A stretch of DNA of 64,000 nucleotides from Flammeovirga agarivorans (GCF_012641475.1 NZ_JABAIL010000010.1:124001-188000), one strand, 5' to 3'; positions 45,828-54,943 are shown, counted from the first letter of the stretch. The notes: generated by a model from the sequence alone, not told the origin. Numbers and translations: made by a program.

Positions 45828-46847
45828 ATGAAAATACAAGACATTTTAAAATATATTTTTTCGATTTTTTTAGCTGGGATTCTTTTGTGGTATGTCTTAA
45901 AAGAGCAAAATATTAAAGAAGTAGCCGAATCTATCAAAGATCTTCATTGGGGTTGGCTCATCCTTTCATCATTGACAGCTATCCTCAGTCACTACTTTAG
46001 AGGATTAAGATGGGGGCTTATGCTAAAACCATTAAACTTAAAGACAAGCAACTCTAATCTTTTTATGGCAACAATGTCAGGATATGCAGGAAATGTAATC
46101 ATACCTAGATTTGGAGAATTTTTCAGATGTGGTATCCTCCAAAAGCTATCTGGAATTCCTGCAAAAACATCATTTGGTGCCGTAGTCATTGAAAGAGCTA
46201 TTGATTTAGTAGTATTTATTATTCTTTTTTCAATTGCCTTTTTCAGTCAATTCGATATTTTATATCAAATGGTACTTCCATTTCTTGAAGGAAATGAAGC
46301 CCAAATGAATCAGAAGTTTATATTATTAGGAGCTATCCTACTTTTCTTCATTACAGGGATTTTCATCCTTTATAAAGTAAGAGACCGTTTATCAAAAACA
46401 AAGATATACAGAACAATACACTCATTAATCCTTGGAGTTATCGAAGGAATGCAAGCTGTATTTAAACTAAAGAGAAAAGAATTTATCATTTATATTGCCT
46501 ATACAATTGCAATATGGCTTTGTTACTTTTATATGAGCTATGTCGTATTTAAAGTTTTAGATGAAACAGCACATTTATCTTTATTCGTCGGCTTTGTAAT
46601 GATGATGATGAGTGGACTAGGTATGGTAATCCCTACTCCTGGAGGCACAGGTTCCGTTCATTTCTTTGCCTCACAAACATTAATGGCCTACGGTATTTCA
46701 GCAACTACTTCTATTGCTTATGCCTTAGTAATGCATACCTCTCAAACTGTTATGATCTTAACCGTTGGAGGTATTAGTATTATCATAGCTAATTTCAAAA
46801 AAGGACATCAACAAACCACATTAGAAATTCAAAATGAAGCACAGTAA
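45828..46847 (+). CDS. UPF0104 / lysylphosphatidylglycerol synthase transmembrane-region protein
   Basis: The start is placed at the ATG at 45828 (MKIQDILKYIFSIFLAG), a better start than the TTG five codons earlier. The 339-residue inner-membrane protein has about eight hydrophobic segments. Family blocks are LRWGLMLKPL, PRFGEFFRCGILQKLSGIPAKTSFGAVVIERAIDL and GLGMVIPTPGGTGSVHFF. These place it with YbhN/UPF0104 proteins, related to the flippase part of MprF. No synthase domain is attached. It overlaps rfaE2 by 14 bases, so the two are probably translated together. This hints at an envelope sugar or lipid role (inferred). Confidence 0.87.
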   Translation: MKIQDILKYIFSIFLAGILLWYVLKEQNIKEVAESIKDLHWGWLILSSLTAILSHYFRGLRWGLMLKPLNLKTSNSNLFMATMSGYAGNVIIPRFGEFFRCGILQKLSGIPAKTSFGAVVIERAIDLVVFIILFSIAFFSQFDILYQMVLPFLEGNEAQMNQKFILLGAILLFFITGIFILYKVRDRLSKTKIYRTIHSLILGVIEGMQAVFKLKRKEFIIYIAYTIAIWLCYFYMSYVVFKVLDETAHLSLFVGFVMMMMSGLGMVIPTPGGTGSVHFFASQTLMAYGISATTSIAYALVMHTSQTVMILTVGGISIIIANFKKGHQQTTLEIQNEAQ

Positions 46848-47322
46848 AGAGAAAATTGTTGACTTAAATAAAGCTCTTCAAATAAGAAAAGAGTGGAAAA
46901 ATAACAATGAAAAAGTCGTTTTCACTAATGGCTGTTTCGACATCGTTCACCTAGGCCATGTAGACTACCTTGAACAAGCTCGATTAAAAGGTTCTAAAAT
47001 GATATTGGGCTTAAATACTGATGCTTCTGTAAAACGTCTAAAAGGCGATGAGCGACCTATCAATAATGAATATGCAAGAGCTAGATTACTTGCTGCTTTT
47101 GAATTTATTGATATGGTAATATTATTTGGAGATGACACTCCCTTAGATTTAATCTCAACACTATTACCAGATGTCTTGGTAAAAGGGGCAGACTATACAA
47201 TCGACAACATTGTAGGAGCGAAAGAAGTCTTAGAAAATGGCGGAAGTGTAGAAACCATTGAACTTGTAGAGGGTTTTTCTACCTCTTCAATAATAGATAA
47301 AATAAGAAAATACGGTTTATAA
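46834..47322 (+). CDS. rfaE2: Heptose-1-phosphate adenylyltransferase-like protein (RfaE domain II)
   Basis: The 162-residue nucleotidyltransferase has the HxGH motif GCFDIVHLGHVDYL (H39, H42) and the second signature STSSIIDKI near the C terminus. Blocks such as NTDASVKRLKGDERPINNEYARARLLAA and VLVKGADYT match RfaE2/HldE C-terminal domains. It would make ADP-D-glycero-beta-D-manno-heptose for LPS core. The kinase domain (HldE domain I) is not fused or adjacent. It overlaps the upstream flippase-like gene and ends in a 20-bp terminator stem. Confidence 0.92.
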   Translation: MKHSKEKIVDLNKALQIRKEWKNNNEKVVFTNGCFDIVHLGHVDYLEQARLKGSKMILGLNTDASVKRLKGDERPINNEYARARLLAAFEFIDMVILFGDDTPLDLISTLLPDVLVKGADYTIDNIVGAKEVLENGGSVETIELVEGFSTSSIIDKIRKYGL

Positions 47323-47367
47323 AAAGAAAGGGTAGTGATTAATTCAAAATCACTACCCTTTCTTTTT
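47321..47367. terminator. Bidirectional terminator with a perfect 20-bp stem
   Basis: Bases 47321-47340 are perfectly complementary to 47348-47367 around a 7-base loop. It lies between the convergent rfaE2 and ACBP genes. Confidence 0.95.
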
Positions 47368-47368
47368 G

Positions 47369-47620
47369 TTATCCTTCTAATTGATTCACAAGAACAACAT
47401 ATTGCGACTCTGCTTCCTCAGCAGAAGTTCCTTCAATTTTTTTCCAGGCATCCCATTTAGCATTACCTTTAAAATCAAACCCTCCGGGTCTTTCTGTATT
47501 TACATCCCCTTCTGTCGCTTGCTTAAAAAGGGCATATAATTTTAATAGATCGTCATTCGATGGTCGCTCAGACAATTGGTTTACTCTTACCTGAGCATCT
47601 TTAAAAGCTTCTGAAGCCAT
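47369..47620 (-). CDS. Acyl-CoA-binding protein
   Basis: The 83-residue protein matches the four-helix ACBP fold: EAFKDAQVRVNQLSERPSND, LLKLYALFKQATEGDVNTERPG, and the ligand-binding FKGNAKWDAWKKIEGTSAEEA. The conserved Tyr, Lys and Trp of the acyl-CoA site are present. ACBPs are common in eukaryotes and present in some Bacteroidota. It would buffer or carry long-chain acyl-CoA in the cytoplasm. It lies 37 bases after the DUF2147 gene, probably in one operon. Confidence 0.93.
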   Translation of the reverse strand: MASEAFKDAQVRVNQLSERPSNDDLLKLYALFKQATEGDVNTERPGGFDFKGNAKWDAWKKIEGTSAEEAESQYVVLVNQLEG

Positions 47621-47657
47621 AATAAATGTGTGTTTTGTTTAAGGTGTATTTAAAAAA

Positions 47658-48047
47658 TTATTGAATTACTCTTTTCCAGACTTCTGTTCTTCCAAACAGT
47701 TTAATTCCAACATAGCCTCTCATTTTTAAAACATTTGGACCTGCACTTGTAATACTACCACTGTAAGTCTTTCCAGAATCAGGATCATAAACTTCACCAT
47801 CTTCCCAAGTACCTTTCCCTTTATATTTAAAACCTGTCAGGATATTCATATTTTCAAGTAGAACTTCCCTCTTTGAGGCATCAGGATTCAACTTATCAAT
47901 TCTAGGACCTCCATCTTCTTCTTTATCACGAAGCATCCAAACGATCTTTCCTACTGCAACATCACCCTCGATTGAAATCTCAACATGTGCATCTTCAAGA
48001 CCTGTAAGCCAAATACCTTCAATATTTTTTTGCTGCAAATCAGACAT
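47658..48047 (-). CDS. DUF2147 protein, apparently cytoplasmic
   Basis: The 129-residue protein fits DUF2147: EGIWLTGLEDAHVEISIEGDVAVGKIVW, then NMNILTGFKYKGKGTWEDGEVYDPDSGKTYSG, and finally LKMRGYVGIKLFGRTEVWKRV. Most family members have a signal peptide; this one starts MSDLQQKNIEG and has none. The start is the ATG at 48047. It is followed by the acyl-CoA-binding protein gene, 37 bases away, suggesting a link to lipid metabolism (inferred). The lipocalin-like fold assumed for the family would fit a lipid ligand. Confidence 0.85.
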   Translation of the reverse strand: MSDLQQKNIEGIWLTGLEDAHVEISIEGDVAVGKIVWMLRDKEEDGGPRIDKLNPDASKREVLLENMNILTGFKYKGKGTWEDGEVYDPDSGKTYSGSITSAGPNVLKMRGYVGIKLFGRTEVWKRVIQ

Positions 48048-48149
48048 AGTTTTTAAATGATTATCGTTTATCAGTTATAATATTTCAGAATCTATCAATA
48101 GATAAGCTCTATTGTAAAAATGATCATTCACTTTTAAAAATGCAAATAA

Positions 48150-48179
48150 AAAATAGGATACACTTTCATGTACCCTATT
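48150..48179 (-). terminator. Terminator of the SerB-SerA gene
   Basis: The minus-strand stem AATAGGGTACA/TGTATCCTATT (one G-U pair) is followed by a T run. Confidence 0.85.
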
Positions 48180-48206
48180 CCTTATATTTAACCTAAAATG
48201 GTTCTA

Positions 48207-50096
48207 TTAATATAATGTTCTAAACTTAATTGTATTATCGATTGCTTTCATATCTTCTAACAATTCAGGATTGTAAGACTGATCGATATCAGTAATCACA
48301 TAACCGATCTCTTCATTTGTTTTAAGATATTGACCTAAGATATTACATCCGTGTTTAGCAAAAACGTTGTTCATCTGAGCTAAGATACCAGATACGTTTT
48401 TGTGAATATGAAGTAACCTATGTCCGTTTTCTAAACGAGGTAACTGAACATTCGGGAAGTTCACACTATTGAATGAGCTACCTGTATTTACATATTCAAT
48501 CATTTTACCAGGAACAAAATCGGCAATATTTTCTTGTGCTTCCAAAGTACTACCCCCAATGTGTGGAGTTAAGATCAGGTTATCACCTTTAACTGGAGCA
48601 TCAAAAGTATCATTATTATTCTTTGGTTCAACAGGGAATACATCAATTGCAGCACCTGCTAAATGTTTTGAATCTAATGCTACTTGTAACGCATCTAATT
48701 CAACAACTGGACCACGAGCTAAGTTGACAAGGATTGCACCTTTCTTCATCTTATTGATATGCTCACCAGTAAAGAATCTTTTATTTTCTGGTCTACCATC
48801 AACATGCAATGATACTACATCAGAAATAGCTAAAAGCTCATCTAATGATGAAAGTTTTGTAGCATTACCTAAAGCAAGCTTCTCTACTACATCATAGTAA
48901 TAAACATCCATACCTAACATCTCTGCAAGAATAGATAATTGAGAACCGATATTACCATATCCGATAATACCTAGCTTCTTACCTCTTACCTCAAAGCTAC
49001 CAGATGCAGACTTACTCCACTCACCTCTATCCATTTGACGTAAACGTCTTGGAATTTGACGCATTAGTAAAATGATTTCACCAATTGCCATTTCCACAAC
49101 AGAACGAGTATTACTAAAAGGAGCGTTGAATACACAAACACCATGTTCTGTACATGCATCTAAATCTATTTGGTTTGTACCAATACAGAATGCACCTACA
49201 ATCATCAATCTATCTGCAGCCTCTACTACTTTTCTTGTTAGCATTGTTTTAGAACGAATACCCAAGATGTGAACACCTTTAATCTTTTCACATAATTCGT
49301 CTTCGTCTAAAGCTCCACCAAGAAGCTCAACTTGATATCCTTCGTCTTCTAATTTTTGTTTAGCATCTTGATGCACATTTTCTAAAAGAAGAACTTTTAT
49401 TTTACTCTTTGGGAATGATGTTGCCATAGGATGTTTAATCGAGTATAATATTTCATCAAAACTACTAGCCTCCACATCTGCTTTAGCTAATACTTTTTCT
49501 CTTTTCACATTTTCAGTAAACGCAAAAAACGTTTTTGCTAATCCTGCCTCTCTAATTTCATAATCAGTATAACCGTCTCCGATAACATAAACGTCTCCGT
49601 CTAATGCTAATTCTTTCATCAACTTCACTTTACCTTTATGCTCAGAAAGTGGATTTGAAGCATCAAAACCAGTCACTTCATCTTTATCATTGTAAGTAAA
49701 AGTATTTGCATAGATATTCTCTTCTTTAATACCATACTCTTTTACTACAGGTGTAATGAAGTCTTTAAAACCACTGGAGACAATCAATACATTATCTTTC
49801 TCTTTTGTGAAAAACTCTCTGTTTCTTTTTACTGATTCAGAAACTAGTTTTTTCAACTCGTCAGACAATTGAGATACATCTTTTTTCGTCGCCTCCAACA
49901 ACGCTAAACGTTGCTCCAATGCTTCTCTAAAAGACAGTTCTCCAGCCATTGCCTGATCAGTAAGATCTTTAATTCTCTCCCCTACTTCAATTTTTTTGTC
50001 CGTACCTTCATAAAGGATATCACTTAAAATATCCAATGCTTCTACTTTGGTAAACGTACTATCGAAGTCAATTACAAAAAATTTCTTGTCAGCCAT
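48207..50096 (-). CDS. serA: Fusion of HAD phosphatase (SerB-like) and D-3-phosphoglycerate dehydrogenase (SerA)
   Basis: The 629-residue protein has two enzymes in one frame. Residues 1-215 form a HAD hydrolase with DFDSTF (D10, D12), VSSGFKDF and VIGDGYTDYE, as in phosphoserine phosphatase. Residues about 228-550 form a SerA-type dehydrogenase with GIIGYGNIGSQL, a catalytic arginine (VNLARGPVV), glutamate (DVFPVEP) and histidine (LTPHIGGSTLEAQ). Residues about 555-629 are an ACT domain for serine feedback (LLHIHKNVSGILAQMNNVF). It would catalyse the first and last steps of serine synthesis; SerC is not next to it. No frameshift. Confidence 0.93.
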   Translation of the reverse strand: MADKKFFVIDFDSTFTKVEALDILSDILYEGTDKKIEVGERIKDLTDQAMAGELSFREALEQRLALLEATKKDVSQLSDELKKLVSESVKRNREFFTKEKDNVLIVSSGFKDFITPVVKEYGIKEENIYANTFTYNDKDEVTGFDASNPLSEHKGKVKLMKELALDGDVYVIGDGYTDYEIREAGLAKTFFAFTENVKREKVLAKADVEASSFDEILYSIKHPMATSFPKSKIKVLLLENVHQDAKQKLEDEGYQVELLGGALDEDELCEKIKGVHILGIRSKTMLTRKVVEAADRLMIVGAFCIGTNQIDLDACTEHGVCVFNAPFSNTRSVVEMAIGEIILLMRQIPRRLRQMDRGEWSKSASGSFEVRGKKLGIIGYGNIGSQLSILAEMLGMDVYYYDVVEKLALGNATKLSSLDELLAISDVVSLHVDGRPENKRFFTGEHINKMKKGAILVNLARGPVVELDALQVALDSKHLAGAAIDVFPVEPKNNNDTFDAPVKGDNLILTPHIGGSTLEAQENIADFVPGKMIEYVNTGSSFNSVNFPNVQLPRLENGHRLLHIHKNVSGILAQMNNVFAKHGCNILGQYLKTNEEIGYVITDIDQSYNPELLEDMKAIDNTIKFRTLY

Positions 50097-50234
50097 GATT
50101 ACTAATTCTGTCTTTTGTTACAATCGCAAACTCAAAAATATTATTTAATCATCAATTATTTATAATTTTCATCCATTTATTACCAAATTATCAACAAAAA
50201 GATAGAATTTATTGATTTTTCACACTTTTACAGA

Positions 50235-50585
50235 TTAATCTACAAGTACGTCCTTTATTTTCTTAGGAAGTTTATCGAAGACCAATTGATAGGAATGATC
50301 CACCCATTTTTTCACTTCACTGTCGTCCATATCACTATTTACTACTATAGTATTCCAATGCTTTTTATTCATGTGATATCCCGGTAATACAGAAGTGTAT
50401 CTCTCCCGTAATTCTATTGCCAACTCTGGATCACACTTCACATTTATACTCTCAAACATTTCTATGTTAGTGATCGTAAACACTTTTTCTCCAACCTTAA
50501 AAACTAATGTCGTTTCATCGAATAGAAAGCCTTCTGTCACTCCTTTTTTATTAAGACAGTAATTCCTAAAATCTTCAATATTCAT
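50235..50585 (-). CDS. MmcQ/YjbR-family protein
   Basis: The 116-residue protein has the family pattern IEDFRNYCLNKKGVTEGFLFDETTLVFKVGEKVF, INVKCDPELAIELRERY and PGYHMNKKHWNTIVVNS. YjbR has a CyaY-like DNA-binding fold with double-wing features, but no cellular role is established. The start is the ATG at 50585. It lies 138 bases upstream of the SerB-SerA gene on the same strand, with no terminator between them. Confidence 0.9.
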   Translation of the reverse strand: MNIEDFRNYCLNKKGVTEGFLFDETTLVFKVGEKVFTITNIEMFESINVKCDPELAIELRERYTSVLPGYHMNKKHWNTIVVNSDMDDSEVKKWVDHSYQLVFDKLPKKIKDVLVD

Positions 50586-50856
50586 AATAGATTATTTTAA
50601 TTTTCATTTATTTCTTGGGAGATGAACTAAGATAAAAAAATTAGATTAAATCTTCATTTCCATACAACGAATTAAAAACAAAGCACACGCATGGTGAAAT
50701 CTCCTTTTTTGTACTTTTTCTAGAATTTTACTGTTAAAATGTTTTAAAAATAAAAAGTCAATTTTAACTTGCATCAACTTATTATCAATCTCCATATTTT
50801 TTTAAAACAATTCTTAAAGTTCTGTGTTAACGAATGGAACTTAAGAAACAATTATT

Positions 50857-53259
50857 ATGAAAAACTTTCTAGTACTTTTTAATATCTTCATATTAGCTTC
50901 TACTGCTTTTGCACAGAAAGGTATTATCAGAGGAACTGTAACGGAACTTCCAAGAAACGAACCTGTACCGTATGCTACTGTTGTTATTCAAGGCACATCT
51001 ACTGGTGCTACTACCGACGATAACGGTAAATATCAAATTGAAAATCTAGAACCCGGTCTTTATAACATTGTTGTAAATTACGTTGGTTATGGCCCTGCTT
51101 CTCAAGAGGTAGAAGTTTCAAATGCTCGCCCTGCAGTTATTAATTTCTCCTTAACTCCTTCTACCCAAGAGCTTAACGAAGTAGAAGTGATTGCCAATGG
51201 CTTTTATAAGTCAGATGAAAGCCCTGTTTCAGTACAAAGAATTGGTGTTACAGAAGTTAAAAGAGCACCGGGTGCAAATAGGGATATTTCAAGAGTGTTA
51301 CAATCACTTCCAGGCGTTGCATCGACAGCATCATTTAGAAATGATATTTTAATTAGAGGTGGTGCCCCAAATGAGAACAGGTTTTATTTAGACGGCATTG
51401 AAATTCCTAACATAAATCACTTCGCTACACAAGGTGCATCAGGAGGACCAGTAGGAATGATTAATGTAGATTTTATCGAAAACGTTGAGTTCTTTTCAGG
51501 AGCCTATCCTGCAGGTCGCGGCAATGCGCTTTCATCAGTGATGGAATTCACACAAAAAGATGGACGAACTGATCAACACACAACAAATATTATCCTAGGA
51601 ACATCTGACATAGGTGTAACATTTGAAGGTCCGGTAACAGAAAAGTCTTCTATCATTGTTTCAGCAAGACAATCATATCTACAAGCATTATTCAGTGTGT
51701 TAGGCTTACCTTTTCTACCAACTTACAATGACTTCCAATTAAAATATAAATATGAAATTGACCAACGCAATAAAATATCAATTATTGGCCTTGGAGCAAT
51801 TGATCAATTTAAATTAGCTGATTCACCAGGTGAACCAACTGATGAGGATTATGAAGAAAACCTTTATATCTTAAATAATACTCCTGAGCAAAATCAATGG
51901 AATTATACTATAGGAGCTAAATATGAGCACTTTAGAGACAATTCAACATTTACATTTGTGGCGTCAAGAAACATGCTTACGAATAATCAGTTCAAATACC
52001 CGAACAACGATAGATCACAAAGTAAAATTTACGATTACAATTCAACAGAAGCTGAGAATAAATTTAGACTTGAAGGGTTAACTTTCACAAATACTGGATT
52101 TACTTTTTCATATGGTGTTAGTTATGAGTATGCTAATTATACTAACCAAACTTACCAAACATTATATGATTACTCCACTGGAGAATTAGAAACAATCAAC
52201 TTTAATAGTGTACTACCTTTAAACAAATGGGGTGGATTTGCTACTGTTTCTAAAAAATTAGCTCAAGACAAAGTAACTTTATCATTAGGAGCGAGAGTAG
52301 ATGCCAATGATTATTCTGATTCTATGAATAATTTATTAGATCAGTTTTCACCAAGATTTTCAGCATCGTATCAATTTACGCCTAGATGGAGTTTAAACTT
52401 CAACACAGGCATTTATTACCAATTACCTACTTACACCACGTTAGGATACAAAGAGGGTGAAGACTTTGTAAACAAGGACAATGGTTTATTATACATTAGA
52501 AACAAACAACTGGTTGGTGGTTTTGAATACAAGATTCCTGAAAAGAACTTAAAGTTTACAATTGAAGGGTTCCAAAAGTTATACGATCAATACCCATACT
52601 CTATCAACAATGAAATTTCATTAGCCAACTTGGGCGCTGATTTTGGAGTAATTGGATCTGAAGCTGTAACAAGTACATCAAAAGGTAGATCTATAGGTAT
52701 AGAGTTTATGGCTCAACAAAAATTCTTCAAGGGTTTTTATGGTATTCTAGCCTATACTTACGTTCAGTCTGAATTTACAAATGCCGACCCTAACGTTTAT
52801 GCTCCTTCTTCTTGGGACAGTAGAAATATTGTTAGTTTAACTGGCGGTAAGAAACTTAAGAGAAATTGGGAAATTGGTGCTAGATGGCTTTATTCAGGTG
52901 GCACACCCTATACCCCATATGATGTAGATGCTTCTATGGATAAACAAGTATGGGACGCAGAAAGAAGAGGCGTAAAAGATTATTCTCAAGTAAATACATT
53001 ACGTTTATCAGCCAACCACCAATTAGATGTTAGAGTGGATAAATATTATTACTTCGACAAGTGGAGTTTAAATGTTTATTTTGATATTCAGAACATGTAC
53101 GGGTATCAGTCTAAAGGACAACCAATACTTACTACAGAAGTAGATCAAAATGGAAATCCAGTCACTGATCCAAACGACCCTAGTAAGTACTCTCCGAAAT
53201 ATATCGAGACGACCAACGGAATTGTTCAACCTTCTATTGGAATCATAGTTGAGTTATAA
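50857..53259 (+). CDS. TonB-dependent outer-membrane receptor
   Basis: The 800-residue protein has a signal peptide (about 1-19, ending AFAQ) and a carboxypeptidase-D-like regulatory domain (about 22-110; GTSTGATTDDNGKYQIENLEPGLY). The plug domain follows (RVLQSLPGVASTASFRNDILIRGGAPNENRFYLDGIEIPNINHF), then a long beta-barrel ending SIGIIVEL. It imports a bound ligand with TonB energy. No SusD partner gene follows, so it is not a SusCD pair. The plug motif YLDGIEIP is a common TBDT signature. Ligand unknown; the nearby SAM riboswitch controls the next gene, not this one. Confidence 0.9.
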   Translation: MKNFLVLFNIFILASTAFAQKGIIRGTVTELPRNEPVPYATVVIQGTSTGATTDDNGKYQIENLEPGLYNIVVNYVGYGPASQEVEVSNARPAVINFSLTPSTQELNEVEVIANGFYKSDESPVSVQRIGVTEVKRAPGANRDISRVLQSLPGVASTASFRNDILIRGGAPNENRFYLDGIEIPNINHFATQGASGGPVGMINVDFIENVEFFSGAYPAGRGNALSSVMEFTQKDGRTDQHTTNIILGTSDIGVTFEGPVTEKSSIIVSARQSYLQALFSVLGLPFLPTYNDFQLKYKYEIDQRNKISIIGLGAIDQFKLADSPGEPTDEDYEENLYILNNTPEQNQWNYTIGAKYEHFRDNSTFTFVASRNMLTNNQFKYPNNDRSQSKIYDYNSTEAENKFRLEGLTFTNTGFTFSYGVSYEYANYTNQTYQTLYDYSTGELETINFNSVLPLNKWGGFATVSKKLAQDKVTLSLGARVDANDYSDSMNNLLDQFSPRFSASYQFTPRWSLNFNTGIYYQLPTYTTLGYKEGEDFVNKDNGLLYIRNKQLVGGFEYKIPEKNLKFTIEGFQKLYDQYPYSINNEISLANLGADFGVIGSEAVTSTSKGRSIGIEFMAQQKFFKGFYGILAYTYVQSEFTNADPNVYAPSSWDSRNIVSLTGGKKLKRNWEIGARWLYSGGTPYTPYDVDASMDKQVWDAERRGVKDYSQVNTLRLSANHQLDVRVDKYYYFDKWSLNVYFDIQNMYGYQSKGQPILTTEVDQNGNPVTDPNDPSKYSPKYIETTNGIVQPSIGIIVEL

Positions 53260-53280
53260 TATTTCTAAAAATACAGCTAA

Positions 53281-53327
53281 AAACCCTCGTTTTATTCAAA
53301 TAAAAAAGCGAGGGTTTGTTTTTTATT
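53281..53327 (+). terminator. Terminator of the TonB-dependent receptor gene
   Basis: The stem AAACCCTCG/CGAGGGTTT (53281-53289 with 53309-53317) is followed by GTTTTTT. It isolates the receptor from the riboswitch-controlled metX. Confidence 0.9.
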
Positions 53328-53383
53328 AAATTCTCACTTTACTTTGAAGCATCATACCATTTACATCTAAGTAAGACGTAAGT

Positions 53384-53487
53384 GTTTATAAAGAAGAGGC
53401 CAGAGACTAGGCTCTAAGACCCTCTAGCAACCATCACAAAAGTGAAAAGGTGCTACATCCTAGCCTAAATTTTTAGGAGCTATAAGC
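53384..53487 (+). ncRNA. SAM-I (S-box) riboswitch upstream of metX
   Basis: The aptamer has P1 arms GTTTATA/TATAAGC (53384-53390 with 53481-53487, one G-U). It has the conserved AGAGG start, the CTCTAGCAACC block, AAAGGTGCTACATCC, and the P4 hairpin CCTAAATTTTTAGG (53464-53477). These are the S-box conserved parts in order. It senses S-adenosylmethionine and would turn down metX. Downstream, TTAGGCT (53551-53557) can pair with AGCCTAA (53462-53468) of P4, a possible switching pair. No classic terminator follows, so a translational or other mechanism is likely (inferred). Confidence 0.93.
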
Positions 53488-53615
53488 AAATATCGGAACG
53501 TCTGAAAGGATCCTCCTTCTACTACACACACCAATATTTTGCATCCTAGATTAGGCTGATGTACATCTTCTCATCATTGCTTTTAATAGAACATCAATAC
53601 CAATCTGAAAATACA

Positions 53616-54662
53616 ATGCAAGAGCATTCTTTTACATATAATAATCAGTATGACCTTGAACTTGGGGAGAGCTTACCTGAATTCACACTGAATTACTTTA
53701 CTGCTGGAAAAATGAAGAAAGATTTTTCCAATGTAGTTTGGGTTTGTCATGCATTAACCGGTAATGCGGAAGTGTTTGATTGGTGGAATGGTTTATTTGG
53801 CAATGACTGCATTTTTAATGAAAAAGATCATTTCATTATCTGCGTTAATGTTTTAGGATCATGTTATGGCTCAACAGGACCAACATCTGTCAACCCTGTT
53901 ACTAATAAACCTTATTACAATGATTTCCCCAATATCACTATTAGAGACATTGTCGGTTCATTGGAGATTCTAAGAAATCATTTGGGTATTGATAAAATCA
54001 ATACTCTTATTGGAGGTTCTTTAGGGGGACAACAAGCACTAGAATGGGCTGTTCAACAACCAAAATTAATGGACAACCTAATCATCTGTGCTACCAATGC
54101 AAGACATTCTGCATGGGGTATCGCTTTCAATGAAGCACAGAGAATGGCTATCGAAGCAGATCCTACATGGGGAGATAATGATGAAAATGCTGGTATTAAC
54201 GGTCTAAAAGCGGCTAGAGCTGTTGCTATGCTTTCATACAGAAATTATAGCACTTACGAGGCTACTCAGACAGATAAAGACGATAACATTACAGATAATT
54301 ATAGAGCCTCTACTTACCAACAATATCAGGGAGACAAGCTGACCAAACGATTTAATGCCTACTCATACTGGACACTTTCCAAAGCCATGGATTCTCATAA
54401 CATGGGTAGAAATCGAAAGTCTTTAGAAGAAGCATTACAATCTATTGAAGCTTACACTCAAGTAATCGGAATTACAAGCGATGTTTTATTCCCAGTTTCG
54501 GAGCAAAGATATATCACTCAACACATTCCAAATGTAACTTATGAAGAGATTACATCCCTGTATGGACATGATGGATTTTTAGTAGAAACACATAAAATTG
54601 CTGGTGCAATTAGCTCATTCTTTAAGCAAAAGAGTAAAAAAAGAATTCTGTTATCAAATTAG
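53616..54662 (+). CDS. metX: Homoserine O-acetyltransferase MetX
   Basis: The preferred start is the ATG at 53616 (MQEHSFTYNNQYDLELG); the ATG at 53559 would add 19 residues absent from relatives and overlap the riboswitch expression platform. The 348-residue alpha/beta-hydrolase has the nucleophile elbow GGSLGGQQALEWA (serine), WVCHALTGNAEVFDWW, SCYGSTGPTSVNP, an aspartate in TSDVLFP and a C-terminal histidine in YGHDGFLVE. It acetylates homoserine in methionine synthesis, consistent with the SAM riboswitch upstream. Whether acetyl- or succinyl-CoA is used was not tested. Confidence 0.94.
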   Translation: MQEHSFTYNNQYDLELGESLPEFTLNYFTAGKMKKDFSNVVWVCHALTGNAEVFDWWNGLFGNDCIFNEKDHFIICVNVLGSCYGSTGPTSVNPVTNKPYYNDFPNITIRDIVGSLEILRNHLGIDKINTLIGGSLGGQQALEWAVQQPKLMDNLIICATNARHSAWGIAFNEAQRMAIEADPTWGDNDENAGINGLKAARAVAMLSYRNYSTYEATQTDKDDNITDNYRASTYQQYQGDKLTKRFNAYSYWTLSKAMDSHNMGRNRKSLEEALQSIEAYTQVIGITSDVLFPVSEQRYITQHIPNVTYEEITSLYGHDGFLVETHKIAGAISSFFKQKSKKRILLSN

Positions 54663-54737
54663 GCACGCCTTTTGTTTTTTAGTAAATTGTAATAATCGAA
54701 CTCCGATTTAACATTCTACTTAAAAGACAGAAGCAAA

Positions 54738-54920
54738 ATGAACAATATTAAGAATAGATTCTTCACGACATTAGCATTGATCACTTTGGGTGCATTAGTT
54801 TTTTCATGTTCAAGCAGCTCAGGAAATGCATCTTCTTCTTACTTCCAAAAAGAAAGAAAAAAATACGAGGTGATGGATATGCACTCAGATTGCCCACAAC
54901 TTGTAAAATCTAGAAGATAA
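54738..54920 (+). CDS. Very small lipoprotein
   Basis: The 60-residue protein has a clear lipobox LVFSC (cysteine at about residue 24) followed by a Ser/Gly-rich stretch SSSSGNASSS. The C terminus MDMHSDCPQLVKSRR, with a DCP motif, is like those of several short Bacteroidota lipoproteins. It has its own strong terminator 24 bases downstream, which supports its being real. No function is known. Confidence 0.7.
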   Translation: MNNIKNRFFTTLALITLGALVFSCSSSSGNASSSYFQKERKKYEVMDMHSDCPQLVKSRR

Positions 54921-54943
54921 GCTAGAACAAATACTTTATATTC

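Noticed and set aside
50641-50760. Similarity between the region near 50708 and the hisF promoter near 44320 (TTTGTACTTTTTCTA)
   Set aside because: Short AT-rich match of about 15 bases without a shared -7 box; likely chance.
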